This document shows, in pieces, positions 41,694 to 51,371 of a DNA stretch of 64,000 bases. Position numbers and translations under genes: made by a program. The stretch is from Arthrobacter zhaoxinii (GTDB lineage Bacteria > Actinomycetota > Actinomycetes > Actinomycetales > Micrococcaceae), in contig NZ_JANFLT010000002.1 of the NCBI RefSeq assembly GCF_024385505.1, positions 558,001-622,000 of the forward strand, written 5' to 3'. Each line of letters starts with the position of its first letter. Position 1 is the stretch's first letter. The notes beneath the pieces were generated by a model. That model did no database searches. It saw nothing but the letters and a program-made list of their open reading frames with translations, and had not been told where the DNA came from.

Positions 41694-42365
41694 GTGATAG
41701 ACAGCCCCTCAGAACTCAGTGATGACACCGCCGATGAAACCACCGCCCCGACGCACCAGGTAGGCGTGGGCCCCTGGGAGGGGCCGCTGCCGGAAGGGGA
41801 TCACTGGGACCCGGAACTGCTGGCCAACGGCGATGCCCGCAACGTAGTGGATGAGTACCGGTACTGGAAGCATGACGCGATTGTGGCGGACCTGGACACC
41901 CGCCGGCATCCGTTCCACGTGGCCATCGAGAACTGGCAGCACGATTTCAACATCGGCACCGTGGTGCGCACCGCCAATGCCTTCATGGCGAAGGAAGTGC
42001 ACATCATCGGACGACGACGGTGGAACCGCCGCGGCGCCATGGTCACCGACCGCTACCAGCACGTACGCCACCACCCCACGGTGGAGGACTTCGTTCAGTG
42101 GGCGCGCAGCGAGGAGCTGCACATCATCGGAATCGACAACTTCCCCGACTCGGTGCCGCTGGAAACCTACGAGCTGCCGGAAAACTGCGTGCTGGTCTTC
42201 GGGCAGGAGGGCCCCGGCCTGAGCCCTGAGGTCCACGCCGCCGCGGACGCCACCCTGTCCATTGCCCAGTTCGGTTCCACCCGGTCCATCAATGCCGGTT
42301 CCGCTGCGGCCATCGCGATGCACGGCTGGATCCGCCGGCACGTGTTCGGCCAGAAGGTGACCTGA
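41694..42365 (+). CDS. TrmH/SpoU family RNA 2'-O-methyltransferase
   Basis: A 223-residue SPOUT-fold methyltransferase acting on tRNA or rRNA ribose. The three knot motifs are in order: NIGTVVRTANAF (motif 1, residues 86-97), LVFGQEGPGLSPEV (motif 2), and FGSTRSINAGSAAAIAMHGW (motif 3). The first 60 residues are acidic and variable. The target nucleotide is unknown. The gene starts at GTG with a leaderless-type -10 box. Confidence 0.92.
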   Translation: MIDSPSELSDDTADETTAPTHQVGVGPWEGPLPEGDHWDPELLANGDARNVVDEYRYWKHDAIVADLDTRRHPFHVAIENWQHDFNIGTVVRTANAFMAKEVHIIGRRRWNRRGAMVTDRYQHVRHHPTVEDFVQWARSEELHIIGIDNFPDSVPLETYELPENCVLVFGQEGPGLSPEVHAAADATLSIAQFGSTRSINAGSAAAIAMHGWIRRHVFGQKVT

Positions 42366-42491
42366 AAAGCGGCTGCCGGAAGCCGCCGTCGTAATCCAGC
42401 GGAACCACCTGATGCGGCAGGGACACTTGTGGCTAGGATGTAAGGAGCCAACGAGGGCTGAAGGCCCTGCCGTAACGACCTTGGAGTCAGC

Positions 42492-43510
<1,019 letters not shown>

Positions 43511-43511
<1 letters not shown>

Positions 43512-43933
43512 TGTCAGACGAATTCCGCAAGAACCTCCTCGGCCCCGACGCCACCTACCTGCCGGAGGAGACCGACGTCGTCGCCCGCCTGGAGGCAGGC
43601 GACGAACCGGTGGATCTCGCCGCGCAGTTCCCCACCTCCTCGCAGGTGTGGGCGGCGCTCGCGGACGAAGCGTTCGAGGAGGGCCGGAACGTCGAGTCCT
43701 ACGCCTACGCCCGGGTGGGCTACCACCGCGGACTGGATTCCCTGCGCCGTGCCGGCTGGCGCGGCATCGGCCCCATCCCGTGGTCGCACGTGCCCAACCG
43801 CGGCTTCCTGCGCTCGCTGTACGCCCTCGGCCGGGCCGCAGCGGCGATCGGCGAGACCGAGGAAGTGGACCGGATCCGCAAATTCCTCGACGATTCCGAT
43901 CCCCAGGCCAAGGCAGCCATCGAAGGCCTGTAG
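43511..43933 (+). CDS. DUF3151 domain protein
   Basis: A 140-residue soluble protein of the actinobacterial DUF3151 family, whose function is unknown. Family features visible are LLGPDATYLPEE, AHYARVGYHRGLDSLRRAGWRG-like helix (here YAYARVGYHRGLDSLR), and IPWSHVPNRGFLRSLYALGRAA. The gene is regularly found beside fba in this phylum, and here it is coupled to it by a one-base overlap, so a link to aldolase or central carbon metabolism is likely but unproven. A terminator follows. Confidence 0.9.
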
Positions 43934-43951
43934 GGTCGCAGGTTTACTGAC

Positions 43952-43995
43952 GACGACGGCGGTCCCCGGTTTTGCGGGGGCCGCCGTCGTCTTTT
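43952..43995 (+). terminator. terminator after fbaA-DUF3151
   Basis: GACGACGGCGG pairs perfectly with CCGCCGTCGTC, with CCCC/GGGG inside, followed by TTTT. Confidence 0.85.
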
Positions 43996-44103
43996 GGCTA
44001 CCAGGGTTCTTTTCGCTCTTTCGGGCCGTCCGGCGGGACCACACCTCCCCTGGCAGCCCGCCGGCGCCTACGCTGGAAAGCCGGTTGGAAGGGTAGACAG
44101 CGC

Positions 44104-44727
44104 ATGGAAAAGTTCGACCTTCAGCGGTCCTATCCGGAACTGTATTCGCCCCGCACCGGCGACTTCACCCTGGTGGATGTGCCGATCATGCATTACCTGG
44201 CCGTCGACGGGCACGGCGACCCGAACACTTCTGCCGAATACGGCCATGCTCTCGAGTGCCTGTATCCGGTCGCGTATTCCGTGAAGTTTGCTTCCAAACG
44301 CGGGCTGGATGCGGACTTCAAGGTCGGCCCGCTGGAAGGTTTGTGGCGGGCCGAGGACCCGGACGCTTTTATCAGCGGCGACAAAAGCACCTGGGACTGG
44401 ACCCTGCTCATCGCCCAGCCGGAATGGATCACCTCGGACATGGTGGACACGGCCGTGGCTTCCGTTGCGGCAAAGAAGGAGCTTCCCGGCGTGGAACGGG
44501 TGCGGCTGCAGACACTCACGGAGGGTCTTGCGGCGCAGATCCTCTTTGTGGGCCCCTACGACGACGAGGGTCCGGTCCTGGCCCGCCTTCACTCCACGTG
44601 GATGCCTGAGCGGCGGCTGACCTTCAACGGCGACCACCACGAGGTGTACCTCAGCGACCCGCGGCGGACGGCTCCGGAGAAACTGCGGACGGTGCTGCGG
44701 CAGCCGGTCCGTCCCGAGATTGGTTAA
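44104..44727 (+). CDS. GyrI-like domain protein
   Basis: A 207-residue soluble protein with the GyrI-like (SOUL/AraC effector-binding) fold pattern seen in YdeI/CmlR-type proteins: FTLVDVPIMHYLAVDGHGDPN, then YPVAYSVKFASKRGLDADFKVGPLEGLW, WTLLIAQPEWI and QILFVGPYDDEGPVLARLH. Such domains bind small hydrophobic ligands; some are attached to regulators, but no DNA-binding domain is present here. ATG at 44104 opens the conserved region. It is a single gene. Confidence 0.8.
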   Translation: MEKFDLQRSYPELYSPRTGDFTLVDVPIMHYLAVDGHGDPNTSAEYGHALECLYPVAYSVKFASKRGLDADFKVGPLEGLWRAEDPDAFISGDKSTWDWTLLIAQPEWITSDMVDTAVASVAAKKELPGVERVRLQTLTEGLAAQILFVGPYDDEGPVLARLHSTWMPERRLTFNGDHHEVYLSDPRRTAPEKLRTVLRQPVRPEIG

Positions 44728-44763
44728 GCGTCATCCCGTGTGCGCAGGGGAAGACCTCGTGAT

Positions 44764-45483
44764 TTACGCCCCGCCGTCCGGAACGAGCTCGGCGTAGACC
44801 ACGTAATTGTCATCAAAGTGCCCGGTCTTCGGGTCGTAGCCGTCGCAGGTAATCAGGCGCAGTTCCGGGCCGGCGGTATTTCCATACACCTTCTGGGTGG
44901 GAAATTCGTCCTTGGGATACTGCTCGCCTCGCAGCACCGCAAAGACCGCTGTGCTGCCGTCCTTCCGGTCAACTTCGATCCGGTCGCCGGGGGAGAGGCG
45001 GCGCAGGTCGGCAAAGATCCCCGGGCCGCCGCCTTCGGCATTGACATGGCCCAGCAGCACGGCAGGACCCGTCTCGCCCGGGGTCGGCGAGTGCTCATAC
45101 CAGCCGGCCGGCGACCCCGGAGCACCGGACGGAACCGTCAAGGCCCCCTGCTCGTCCAGACCCAGCCGGACCAGCTTCGATTGCGCCCCTACGGAGGGGA
45201 TGTGTAAGGTCTCCGGCACGGATTCCGGCATTCCCGCGGGCTGGTCGTTCGGTGCCGCGGAACCCGCGGCCGGCAGCGAGGACGACGGCGACGGGGCGGG
45301 TACCGGCGCGGCGGTTTCGGGGCCGGTTAGTGCGGCGGAATCCGGAACCGAGACGGAGGGGACAGGGGCCGGGGTCAGCGTTGTTGCTGCCGGCCCAATG
45401 CTGCTGCCGCCGGCGAGCAGGAGAAATGCGGCCGCCGCAGCCGCACCGAGGCGTCTACGGCGGCCGCTGGGAGTGTTCTTCAC
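44764..45483 (-). CDS. class F sortase
   Basis: A 239-residue membrane-bound transpeptidase that joins proteins to the envelope. An N-terminal signal anchor (LGAAAAAAFLLLAGGSS) precedes an 80-residue Pro/Ala/Ser linker. The catalytic domain starts near ETLHIPSVGAQSKL; the active His is in LLGHVNAEGG, the active Cys in RLITCDGYDPKTGHF, and the domain ends with DNYVVYAEL. GTG start, 15 nt after the stop of the excalibur-protein gene, so the two form an operon. Confidence 0.9.
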   Translation of the reverse strand: MKNTPSGRRRRLGAAAAAAFLLLAGGSSIGPAATTLTPAPVPSVSVPDSAALTGPETAAPVPAPSPSSSLPAAGSAAPNDQPAGMPESVPETLHIPSVGAQSKLVRLGLDEQGALTVPSGAPGSPAGWYEHSPTPGETGPAVLLGHVNAEGGGPGIFADLRRLSPGDRIEVDRKDGSTAVFAVLRGEQYPKDEFPTQKVYGNTAGPELRLITCDGYDPKTGHFDDNYVVYAELVPDGGA

Positions 45484-45498
45484 GCGGATCCGTATCTG

Positions 45499-45978
45499 TT
45501 ATTCCTGGCTGGCCAGGCGGCGCCGCACCACGAACGTTCCACCGGCAGCGGCTGCCAGCACCAGACCGCCGCCGAGGGCCAGGACTCCCGCATTGGACTC
45601 CTCCGGCTCCTGGGCGATGCCCGTGTTGGCTCCGCCGGACGGCATCCGGTCCACTTGCCCGCCACCGCCTCCGGCTGGAGGCGCCATGGTTTCACTAGGA
45701 CTCGGGCTGGGAGTGGGCGGTGTGGTGGGGTCAACCATGGTCATATCGTTGTCGGCATCGCAGCCGAAGCCGTCTTTGTCCCGGTCCAGTGCCGAGGTGT
45801 ATTCCGGGTCACCGGCAGGAATATTGGTCCTGCCGGCGGCCCTCGCCTCGGCACAGGTGGCGTACCCGGGAACGGATACGGATGGTGCGGCCGGTTCCGC
45901 GGCCAGAGCCGGCGTCGCCGCGAAGAGTCCGAAACCGGTGATGGCCGTCAGAGTGAGGCCGGCTGTTGTCTTCTTCAT
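45499..45978 (-). CDS. excalibur calcium-binding domain protein, probable sortase substrate
   Basis: A 159-residue exported protein. Signal peptide (MKKTTAGLTLTAITGFGLFAATPALA), excalibur domain with CAEARAAGRTNIPAG and the EF-like loop DRDKDGFGCD, a Pro/Thr/Ser linker, a Gly-rich stretch, then GANTG, a hydrophobic helix (VLALGGGLVLAAAAGG) and a basic RRR tail. That ending has the layout of a cell-wall sorting signal with an unusual motif. It is encoded directly upstream of the class F sortase, which suggests it is the substrate. The ATG at 45978 has AGGAAGCAGGG upstream. Confidence 0.82.
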   Translation of the reverse strand: MKKTTAGLTLTAITGFGLFAATPALAAEPAAPSVSVPGYATCAEARAAGRTNIPAGDPEYTSALDRDKDGFGCDADNDMTMVDPTTPPTPSPSPSETMAPPAGGGGGQVDRMPSGGANTGIAQEPEESNAGVLALGGGLVLAAAAGGTFVVRRRLASQE

Positions 45979-46141
45979 GTGATTCCCTGCTTCCTGAGTA
46001 AAGGAGAGCATCCGGGTGTTGGATGACTCTGAAAGCGTAGGGATCCAGGTAATTGGTGCGCTCCCCCTAAGTACGAAATTGGGTCCGGGAGCACCGAAAT
46101 AGTTCAGCAAGGCAAAGGTTGCCCCCGCGCAACGGCTTGCT

Positions 46142-46735
46142 TCAGGGCAGGATCGTGGTGGTGACGGCGACAATCTGCGGGGCGGCCGGAACGGAGCTGA
46201 ACCCGAACTTCACCGGCGGTTCGACCGGACGCAGCCCGCCCAGGTCCCTGCCGTCCCACGTGGCCGTTGCACCCGCCAGCGTGCGGATGGACCGGACACC
46301 GTAGAACTCGCGCCGCCCGCCACCGGCAGATCCAGCGGTCTGCACGCCCGGAACCAGCAGCCCGGCCACGGGATTAACCAGCTTCGACCACCACGGTGCA
46401 ACGGCGAGAGGCGCCGGCACACGTTCCAGGACCCGGCCCAGGAGGGTCACCGGACCCAACAGTGCTTCCAGCCGCAGCGGCCCCGCGGCCACCCGGAGCG
46501 CTTCCGGGGAAAGGACCGCGTCCACCGGGGCCACCACGGTCCGGTCGAACCGGTAGGTTTCGCCGACATACTGCGCTGCGGCGTCGGACGGGGCCAGCAG
46601 TGTCCGCACACCGGCGTCGTCCTCCGCCATCACATCCGTGAACGCGCCCAGCGGAGACTCGAGCCAGTGCCCAACCACCAGCCTCGTGCCGGAGGAGGTG
46701 CCAAGACCTGCAATGTAGCCGCGGAACCGGTCCAT
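46142..46735 (-). CDS. conserved hypothetical protein divergent from purA
   Basis: A 197-residue soluble protein that I cannot assign. The start MDRFRGYIAGLGTSSGTRLVVGHWLESPLG suggests a small-molecule binding beta sheet. The middle is rich in Leu/Val/Pro (PLRLEALLGPVTLLGRVLERVPAPLAV), and the C-terminus is beta-rich (REFYGVRSIRTLAGATATWDG). It has no signal peptide, membrane helix or metal motif. TAGCGT lies 7 nt before the ATG, consistent with a leaderless message. Confidence 0.6.
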   Translation of the reverse strand: MDRFRGYIAGLGTSSGTRLVVGHWLESPLGAFTDVMAEDDAGVRTLLAPSDAAAQYVGETYRFDRTVVAPVDAVLSPEALRVAAGPLRLEALLGPVTLLGRVLERVPAPLAVAPWWSKLVNPVAGLLVPGVQTAGSAGGGRREFYGVRSIRTLAGATATWDGRDLGGLRPVEPPVKFGFSSVPAAPQIVAVTTTILP

Positions 46736-46813
46736 GCGCCTTACGCTACCTGCGAAGCACAGCAGATAGTTCCCTCGACAGCGGATTACCGAGTGAGCAA
46801 CGGCATGATCGGC

Positions 46814-46952
46814 TAAACTTGGCAGGTAAGAGCCCCGCAAACTTGCGCCGAGGTACGCCGTGAGGCAGGAGGCGCAGGTTCAGGGGCGTTCTCATGCACG
46901 GAAGCGGATCTGCAACAGCAGCTCCGGCCCGTATCTAATGGGGGAGGATCCC
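46814..46952 (+). promoter_or_regulatory. purA promoter and structured 5' leader
   Basis: TAAACT (46814-46819) is a plausible -10. The leader of about 125 nt folds into a long hairpin: GCCCC (46832-46836) pairs with GGGGC (46883-46887), and AACTTGCGCC (46840-46849) pairs with GGCGCAGGTT (46871-46880, one G-U pair). At the tip GCC-GTGA-GGC forms a GNRA-type tetraloop. The Shine-Dalgarno GGGGGAGG precedes the ATG. The element does not match a riboswitch class I can name. Confidence 0.45.
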
Positions 46953-48242
46953 ATGCCCGCTATTGTCATCGTCGGCGCCCAGTGGGGCGACGAAGGTAAA
47001 GGTAAGGCCACCGACCTGCTCGGCGGCCGCGTCGATTACGTCGTCAAACCCAACGGCGGAAACAATGCCGGCCACACCGTCGTCGTCGGCGGTGAAAAAT
47101 ACGAACTCAAGCTGCTGCCCGCCGGCATCCTCAGCCCCAACGCGATTCCGGTGATCGGCAACGGCTGCGTAGTGAACCTTGAGGCTCTCTTCGCCGAGAT
47201 CGACGGCCTCGAATCCCGCGGCGCGGACACCTCGAAGCTGCGGATTTCCGCCAACGCGCACCTGGTGGCCCCGTTCCACCAGGTGATGGACAAGGTCACC
47301 GAACGCTTCCTGGGCAAGCGTGCCATCGGCACCACCGGCCGCGGCATCGGCCCGGCGTACATGGACAAGGTCGCCCGGCTGGGCATCCGTGTACAGGACA
47401 TCTTCGACGAGTCCATCCTGCGCCAGAAGGTCGAAGGCTCCCTGAAGCAGAAGAACCAGCTGCTGCTGAAGGTCTACAACCGCCGCGACATCGACGCCGA
47501 AGAGGTCGTGCAGTACTTCCTCTCCTACGCGGACCGGCTGCGGCCCATGGTCATCGATTCCACCTACGAGCTGAACTCCGCGCTGGACGAGGGCAAGGTC
47601 ATCCTCATGGAGGGCGGCCAGGCCACCTTCCTGGACGTGGACCACGGCACCTACCCGTTTGTCACCTCCTCCAACCCGACCGCCGGCGGCGCATCCGTGG
47701 GCTCGGGCATCGGCCCCACCCGGATCACTCGCTCCGTGGGCATCATCAAGGCGTACACCACCCGCGTCGGTGCCGGTCCGTTCCCCACCGAACTGTTCGA
47801 CGACATGGGCCTGTACCTGCAGAAGACCGGCGGCGAGTTCGGTGTGAACACCGGCCGGCCGCGCCGCTGCGGCTGGTACGACGCCGTCCTGGCCCGCCAC
47901 GCTTCCCGCGTCAACGGCTTCACGGACTACTTCGTGACGAAGCTGGACGTACTCACCGGCATCGAAAAGATTCCGGTGTGCGTGGCATACGACGTCGACG
48001 GCGTGCGGTTCGACGAGATGCCGATGACGCAGACCGATTTCCACCACGCCAAGCCGATCTTCGAGTACTTCGACGGCTGGACCGAGGACATCACCGGCGC
48101 CAAGACCCTTGAGGATCTGCCGGACAATGCCCGGAACTACGTGCTGGCGCTGGAGAAGATGTCCGGCACCCGGTTCTCCGCTATCGGCGTCGGCCCGGAC
48201 CGGGACCAGACCATCGTGGTGCGGGACCTCATCAACGAGTAA
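46953..48242 (+). CDS. purA: adenylosuccinate synthase
   Basis: Joins IMP and aspartate with GTP hydrolysis, the first step from IMP to AMP. The 429-residue protein has the start [22 protein letters not shown] with the GTP P-loop and catalytic Asp, [49 protein letters not shown] and [16 protein letters not shown]. The ATG follows a strong GGGGGAGG. A structured leader precedes it, and a terminator closes the unit. Confidence 0.97.
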   Translation: MPAIVIVGAQWGDEGKGKATDLLGGRVDYVVKPNGGNNAGHTVVVGGEKYELKLLPAGILSPNAIPVIGNGCVVNLEALFAEIDGLESRGADTSKLRISANAHLVAPFHQVMDKVTERFLGKRAIGTTGRGIGPAYMDKVARLGIRVQDIFDESILRQKVEGSLKQKNQLLLKVYNRRDIDAEEVVQYFLSYADRLRPMVIDSTYELNSALDEGKVILMEGGQATFLDVDHGTYPFVTSSNPTAGGASVGSGIGPTRITRSVGIIKAYTTRVGAGPFPTELFDDMGLYLQKTGGEFGVNTGRPRRCGWYDAVLARHASRVNGFTDYFVTKLDVLTGIEKIPVCVAYDVDGVRFDEMPMTQTDFHHAKPIFEYFDGWTEDITGAKTLEDLPDNARNYVLALEKMSGTRFSAIGVGPDRDQTIVVRDLINE

Positions 48243-48256
48243 ATCCACAACGTACG

Positions 48257-48290
48257 GAAGGCCCGCAGCCCTTGAGGCTGGGGGCCTTCT
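48257..48290 (+). terminator. terminator after purA
   Basis: GAAGGCCC pairs with GGGCCTTC and the inner CAGCC with GGCTG around a CTTGA loop. The stem may also serve the convergent VOC gene. Confidence 0.7.
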
Positions 48291-48296
48291 GCGCGT

Positions 48297-48692
48297 TTAC
48301 CGGACGGCCTGCCTATCCGGGGCCGCTTCGGAGCGGCTCAGCACGCAGAACTCGTTGCCCTCCGGATCGGCCAGCACCACCCAGTCCACCTCGGTGCCCT
48401 GCCCGACGTCGGCCCGGACCGCGCCCAGCGCGAGCAGCCGTTCCACTTCCTGATGCTGAGTACTGCCGTGCGCTGCCCGCAGGTCCAGGTGCAGCCGGTT
48501 CTTGAGGGTCTTACTCTCGGGTACGGGGATGATGTCGATGTCCGGACCTGCCCTGCCGTCAGCCCGAACCAGCGAAATGACGTCGGCGTCGTTGGTTTCC
48601 GCAATCCGGTAGCCCAGCGCCTGGGTCCAGAATTCCGCCAGCCGCGGCGGATCTGCCGCATCGAGGGCAATGGATGAGATGACAAGGGTCAT
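48297..48692 (-). CDS. VOC family (glyoxalase-like) protein
   Basis: A 131-residue vicinal-oxygen-chelate fold protein: VISSIALDAADPPRLAEFWTQALGYRIAE at the start, NRLHLDLRA in the middle and WVVLADPEGNEFCVLSR at the end, the common pattern of the glyoxalase/bleomycin-resistance-like group in actinobacteria. Metal ligands are partly conserved (His and Glu). Function cannot be given. AGGAGAGTTCC precedes the ATG. Confidence 0.9.
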   Translation of the reverse strand: MTLVISSIALDAADPPRLAEFWTQALGYRIAETNDADVISLVRADGRAGPDIDIIPVPESKTLKNRLHLDLRAAHGSTQHQEVERLLALGAVRADVGQGTEVDWVVLADPEGNEFCVLSRSEAAPDRQAVR

Positions 48693-48799
48693 GGAACTCT
48701 CCTGTCCGGCGGGGGAAATGATTCCCGAAGCTAACAGGGGCCGGGACGCCGGTCAACGGGCGGGTTCCGCTCCCGGAACCGGTGCCGTCGGCGCCCGGC

Positions 48800-49795
48800 T
48801 CACCAGCGGTTCCGGGCCTCCTCGATCCAGCCGCCCAGACCGTCCAGGGAGTACCCGGTGCCGTCCGGGGTGCGCGCCGTTCCGGTCCAGGTGCCGAACG
48901 CCTGCCAGGTCCGGGCGCTGATCACGACGGCGTTCGTCGCCGCCACCCGCCGGTGGAACGGGGTGAGCACGGCATCGATCCAGGGTCCATGCACGCGCCA
49001 GGTCGACGCCGGATCGGCGAGGTCGTACTCGAACTCCAGTTCGCCGTCGTAATGGTGCAGCTGGCCGTCCACGATCAAGGCGTTTTCCGTGGCCGGTGTT
49101 CCGGCGGTCCACTTGCCGCCGATCTGCAGCCCGAGCCGGGTGCCGTCCACCGTGCCCGAGCCGACGCCCCAATTCCAGCGCTGCGAATACGGCCAGCGGC
49201 CGCGGCCACGGTCCAGCACCGCGAAGGATTCCTGCCCGCCCACCGCATACTCGCGCCCGTCCACGGTCACCGTGCCCGACACCCGGCGGGCCACATCCTT
49301 GAGCGTGTACTGGTAACGGCTAGCTGACCACGGCACCACCACCCCGAGGACATCTCCGTCCGCTTCAGCGAACAGGTCCGCCGAGATCCGGGAAGATGAC
49401 GCCTGCAGGCGGGTGCCGCCGTCGGCGTCGTGGAAGCGCAGGCTCGCCCCGCCGAAGGCGCCGAACGCCGTCAACGGCGGCAGCGCATCCGGCAGGGAGA
49501 CATCCGCGTAGGAGGGCAGGATCTTCAGCGGCTCCAGGCTGGTCTCCTTCCCGGTGCTGCGTTCGAACACGTACAGCTGCAGGGTGGAGGCGTAGTCCAG
49601 ATGGGCAATGGTCAGGCCGACGGCAAGCTCGGGGGTGAGGATGCCCCAGTACTCCCAGCGCTTGGTCCGCCAGCCGCCCTTGGCGCCCGAGGGAACCACG
49701 GGACGGTGCAGTGCGCTGCGGGCAAATCCGACGGCAGCCGGATTCAGCACGCCGGCGACAGAGCCAAGGTCAACGGGGGCAGTGATTTCATCCAT
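48800..49795 (-). CDS. DUF2804 domain protein
   Basis: A 331-residue soluble protein of the DUF2804 family: GWRTKRWEYWGILTPELAVGLTIAHLDYAS near the start, then WPYSQRWNWGVGSGTVDGTRLGLQIGGKWT and HHYDGELEFEYDLADPASTWRV. The fold is predicted to be beta-rich and lipocalin/AttH-like. Function is unknown. TAGACT lies 8 nt before the ATG. The preceding in-frame start, three codons upstream, is possible but has no ribosome site. Confidence 0.85.
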   Translation of the reverse strand: MDEITAPVDLGSVAGVLNPAAVGFARSALHRPVVPSGAKGGWRTKRWEYWGILTPELAVGLTIAHLDYASTLQLYVFERSTGKETSLEPLKILPSYADVSLPDALPPLTAFGAFGGASLRFHDADGGTRLQASSSRISADLFAEADGDVLGVVVPWSASRYQYTLKDVARRVSGTVTVDGREYAVGGQESFAVLDRGRGRWPYSQRWNWGVGSGTVDGTRLGLQIGGKWTAGTPATENALIVDGQLHHYDGELEFEYDLADPASTWRVHGPWIDAVLTPFHRRVAATNAVVISARTWQAFGTWTGTARTPDGTGYSLDGLGGWIEEARNRW

Positions 49796-49849
49796 GCGGC
49801 CCAAGTCTAAGGGAGCGCGAGGGATGGAACTTGCCGCCTCCGCCTCGGT

Positions 49850-50335
49850 CTATCCGTTGCCGGTGGGCCGCCGAGTTGCCTCCAGAATGTTCTGGAGGGT
49901 CCACATTGCTGCTTCGAAGTGTTGCTCTCCCGCGTATGTTCCCCACAGTTGTTCCAGTTCACGAACCTTCTCCGAGGCGTCCCGGAGCATCTGCAGACCC
50001 CGCGGGGTTGGCAGGATCAGTTTTGCCCGGGCGTCAGCGGGGTCGGGAACGCGCATCAGGTATCCCAGAGTCTGCAGCTCATTCACCAGTTCCGATGTGG
50101 CGGCGAGGCTGAGCTGTGCCCTTGCGGCGAGGGCCGTCAGACGGATGCCCTTCGTGCCGATATTGCCGGTGATCTGCAGGTGGGCGGGGCGGAGATCCCC
50201 GTATCCGCGCAGGTCTGCCTCTTCCAGCAGTTCACGCCGGAATTCGGCCAGGAGCCGGACCAGGAGCTGACCGACGGGGAGCCGCCTCCGATCGGAATTT
50301 TCGGTAGCGGAATCTCTTGACGGCGGCAGTGACAT
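49850..50335 (-). CDS. MarR family transcriptional regulator
   Basis: A 161-residue winged-helix regulator. Residues 25-130 give the MarR fold with GQLLVRLLAEFRRELLEEADLR, LTALAARAQLSLAATSELVNELQTLGYLMRVPDPADARAKLILPTPRGLQML, the latter being helix-turn-helix plus wing (DPADARAK). It is divergent from an alpha/beta hydrolase gene 67 nt away and probably regulates it and itself. MarR proteins release DNA on binding phenolic or lipophilic ligands. Confidence 0.9.
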   Translation of the reverse strand: MSLPPSRDSATENSDRRRLPVGQLLVRLLAEFRRELLEEADLRGYGDLRPAHLQITGNIGTKGIRLTALAARAQLSLAATSELVNELQTLGYLMRVPDPADARAKLILPTPRGLQMLRDASEKVRELEQLWGTYAGEQHFEAAMWTLQNILEATRRPTGNG

Positions 50336-50402
50336 GGTGGAGAGTCTATGCCATAGCTTCGGAATCCGAAGCATTCCAAGCATCCGTTCTTAGGAGGCGG
50401 GC

Positions 50403-51224
50403 GTGGATACGAAAACAACGTCGACGGTGGTCCCCACAGCCGTCGGACCCCTCAGAATCCGCCGGATCGGCGCGGGTCCACCGACGTTCCTTTGGCACAG
50501 CATGTTCGTTGATTCGGAGACTTTTGCCTCCGTCACGCAGGAGCTCGGACGCGGGCGTGAGCTCTTCCTGGTGGACGGTCCAGGGCACGGAGACAGTCCA
50601 GGCCCCCGGCGGCTCTATTCATTGCAGGACTGCGCGGCGGCAGCGGTGCAGGTGATGGATGCCCTTCAGGTTGCCGCCCCGGTCGATTGGGTGGGTAACG
50701 CGTGGGGCGGACACGTGGGCATACTCCTGGCGGATAGCTCTCCGGCCCGCATCAGGACCTTGGTGACCATCGGAACGCCGGCCTATCCGTTGTCCGGGGC
50801 GGATCGCCGAAAGACCGCACTCCTGGTCCCGCTGTACCGTATTCTGGGCCCGCGGCCACTCAGCAAAGTTGTGGTGGACGCGCTGGTAGGGCAAGGAGCC
50901 GCCAAGAGCGCACCTTCGGCTGCCTCCGTTGTTGCCGCCGCCTTCCAACGCGGCGACCGGCGGGGAAAATACTGGGCCATGCGCTCGTTGATGCTCCGCC
51001 GTCCGGACCTCCGCCCGGTCCTGCCGCGGCTGCAGGTGCCAACACTTATGATGGCCGGCCGGGATGATCCCATGAACGACGTCGGTGAGGCGGAACGGGC
51101 GGCCCGTTCAATGCCTGCCGGTCAATTCGTTCCTGTGGAAGGTGGTGGACACGTCGCGCCGCTGCTCGTGGCTCCGGATGAGGTCACCCGGACCATTCTG
51201 GAGTTCTGGACCGCCCACGGATAG
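50403..51224 (+). CDS. alpha/beta hydrolase fold protein with Ala at the nucleophile position
   Basis: A 273-residue hydrolase-fold protein. It has FLWHSMFVDSETFASV for the oxyanion region, VDGPGHGDSPGP, and the elbow VGNAWGGHVG, where Ala100 (codon GCG, 50700-50702) replaces the nucleophile Ser. The acid region MMAGRDDPM and the final GGGHVAPL with the His are kept. Without a nucleophile it is unlikely to be an ester hydrolase; a binding protein or a non-covalent catalyst is possible. GTG start. It is divergent from the MarR gene, which probably controls it. Confidence 0.85.
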   Translation: MDTKTTSTVVPTAVGPLRIRRIGAGPPTFLWHSMFVDSETFASVTQELGRGRELFLVDGPGHGDSPGPRRLYSLQDCAAAAVQVMDALQVAAPVDWVGNAWGGHVGILLADSSPARIRTLVTIGTPAYPLSGADRRKTALLVPLYRILGPRPLSKVVVDALVGQGAAKSAPSAASVVAAAFQRGDRRGKYWAMRSLMLRRPDLRPVLPRLQVPTLMMAGRDDPMNDVGEAERAARSMPAGQFVPVEGGGHVAPLLVAPDEVTRTILEFWTAHG

Positions 51225-51371
51225 CGCCGCCAGGGTCGGCGCTGCTGCGGCACTGGCTCGTTCACCGATCTACCGCTTTCACGGAGGATCCTGCGAAAAA
51301 CGAATCCTGCAGAACAACGCCTGCCTGCTCTAGGCTGGAAGAAATTCCGGTCCGGTCGAAGGTGGTCGAAA

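Noticed and set aside
42422-42491. Small hairpin in the fbaA leader as riboswitch
   Set aside because: A 5-bp AGGGC/GCCCT stem is too short and lacks any conserved ligand-binding pattern.
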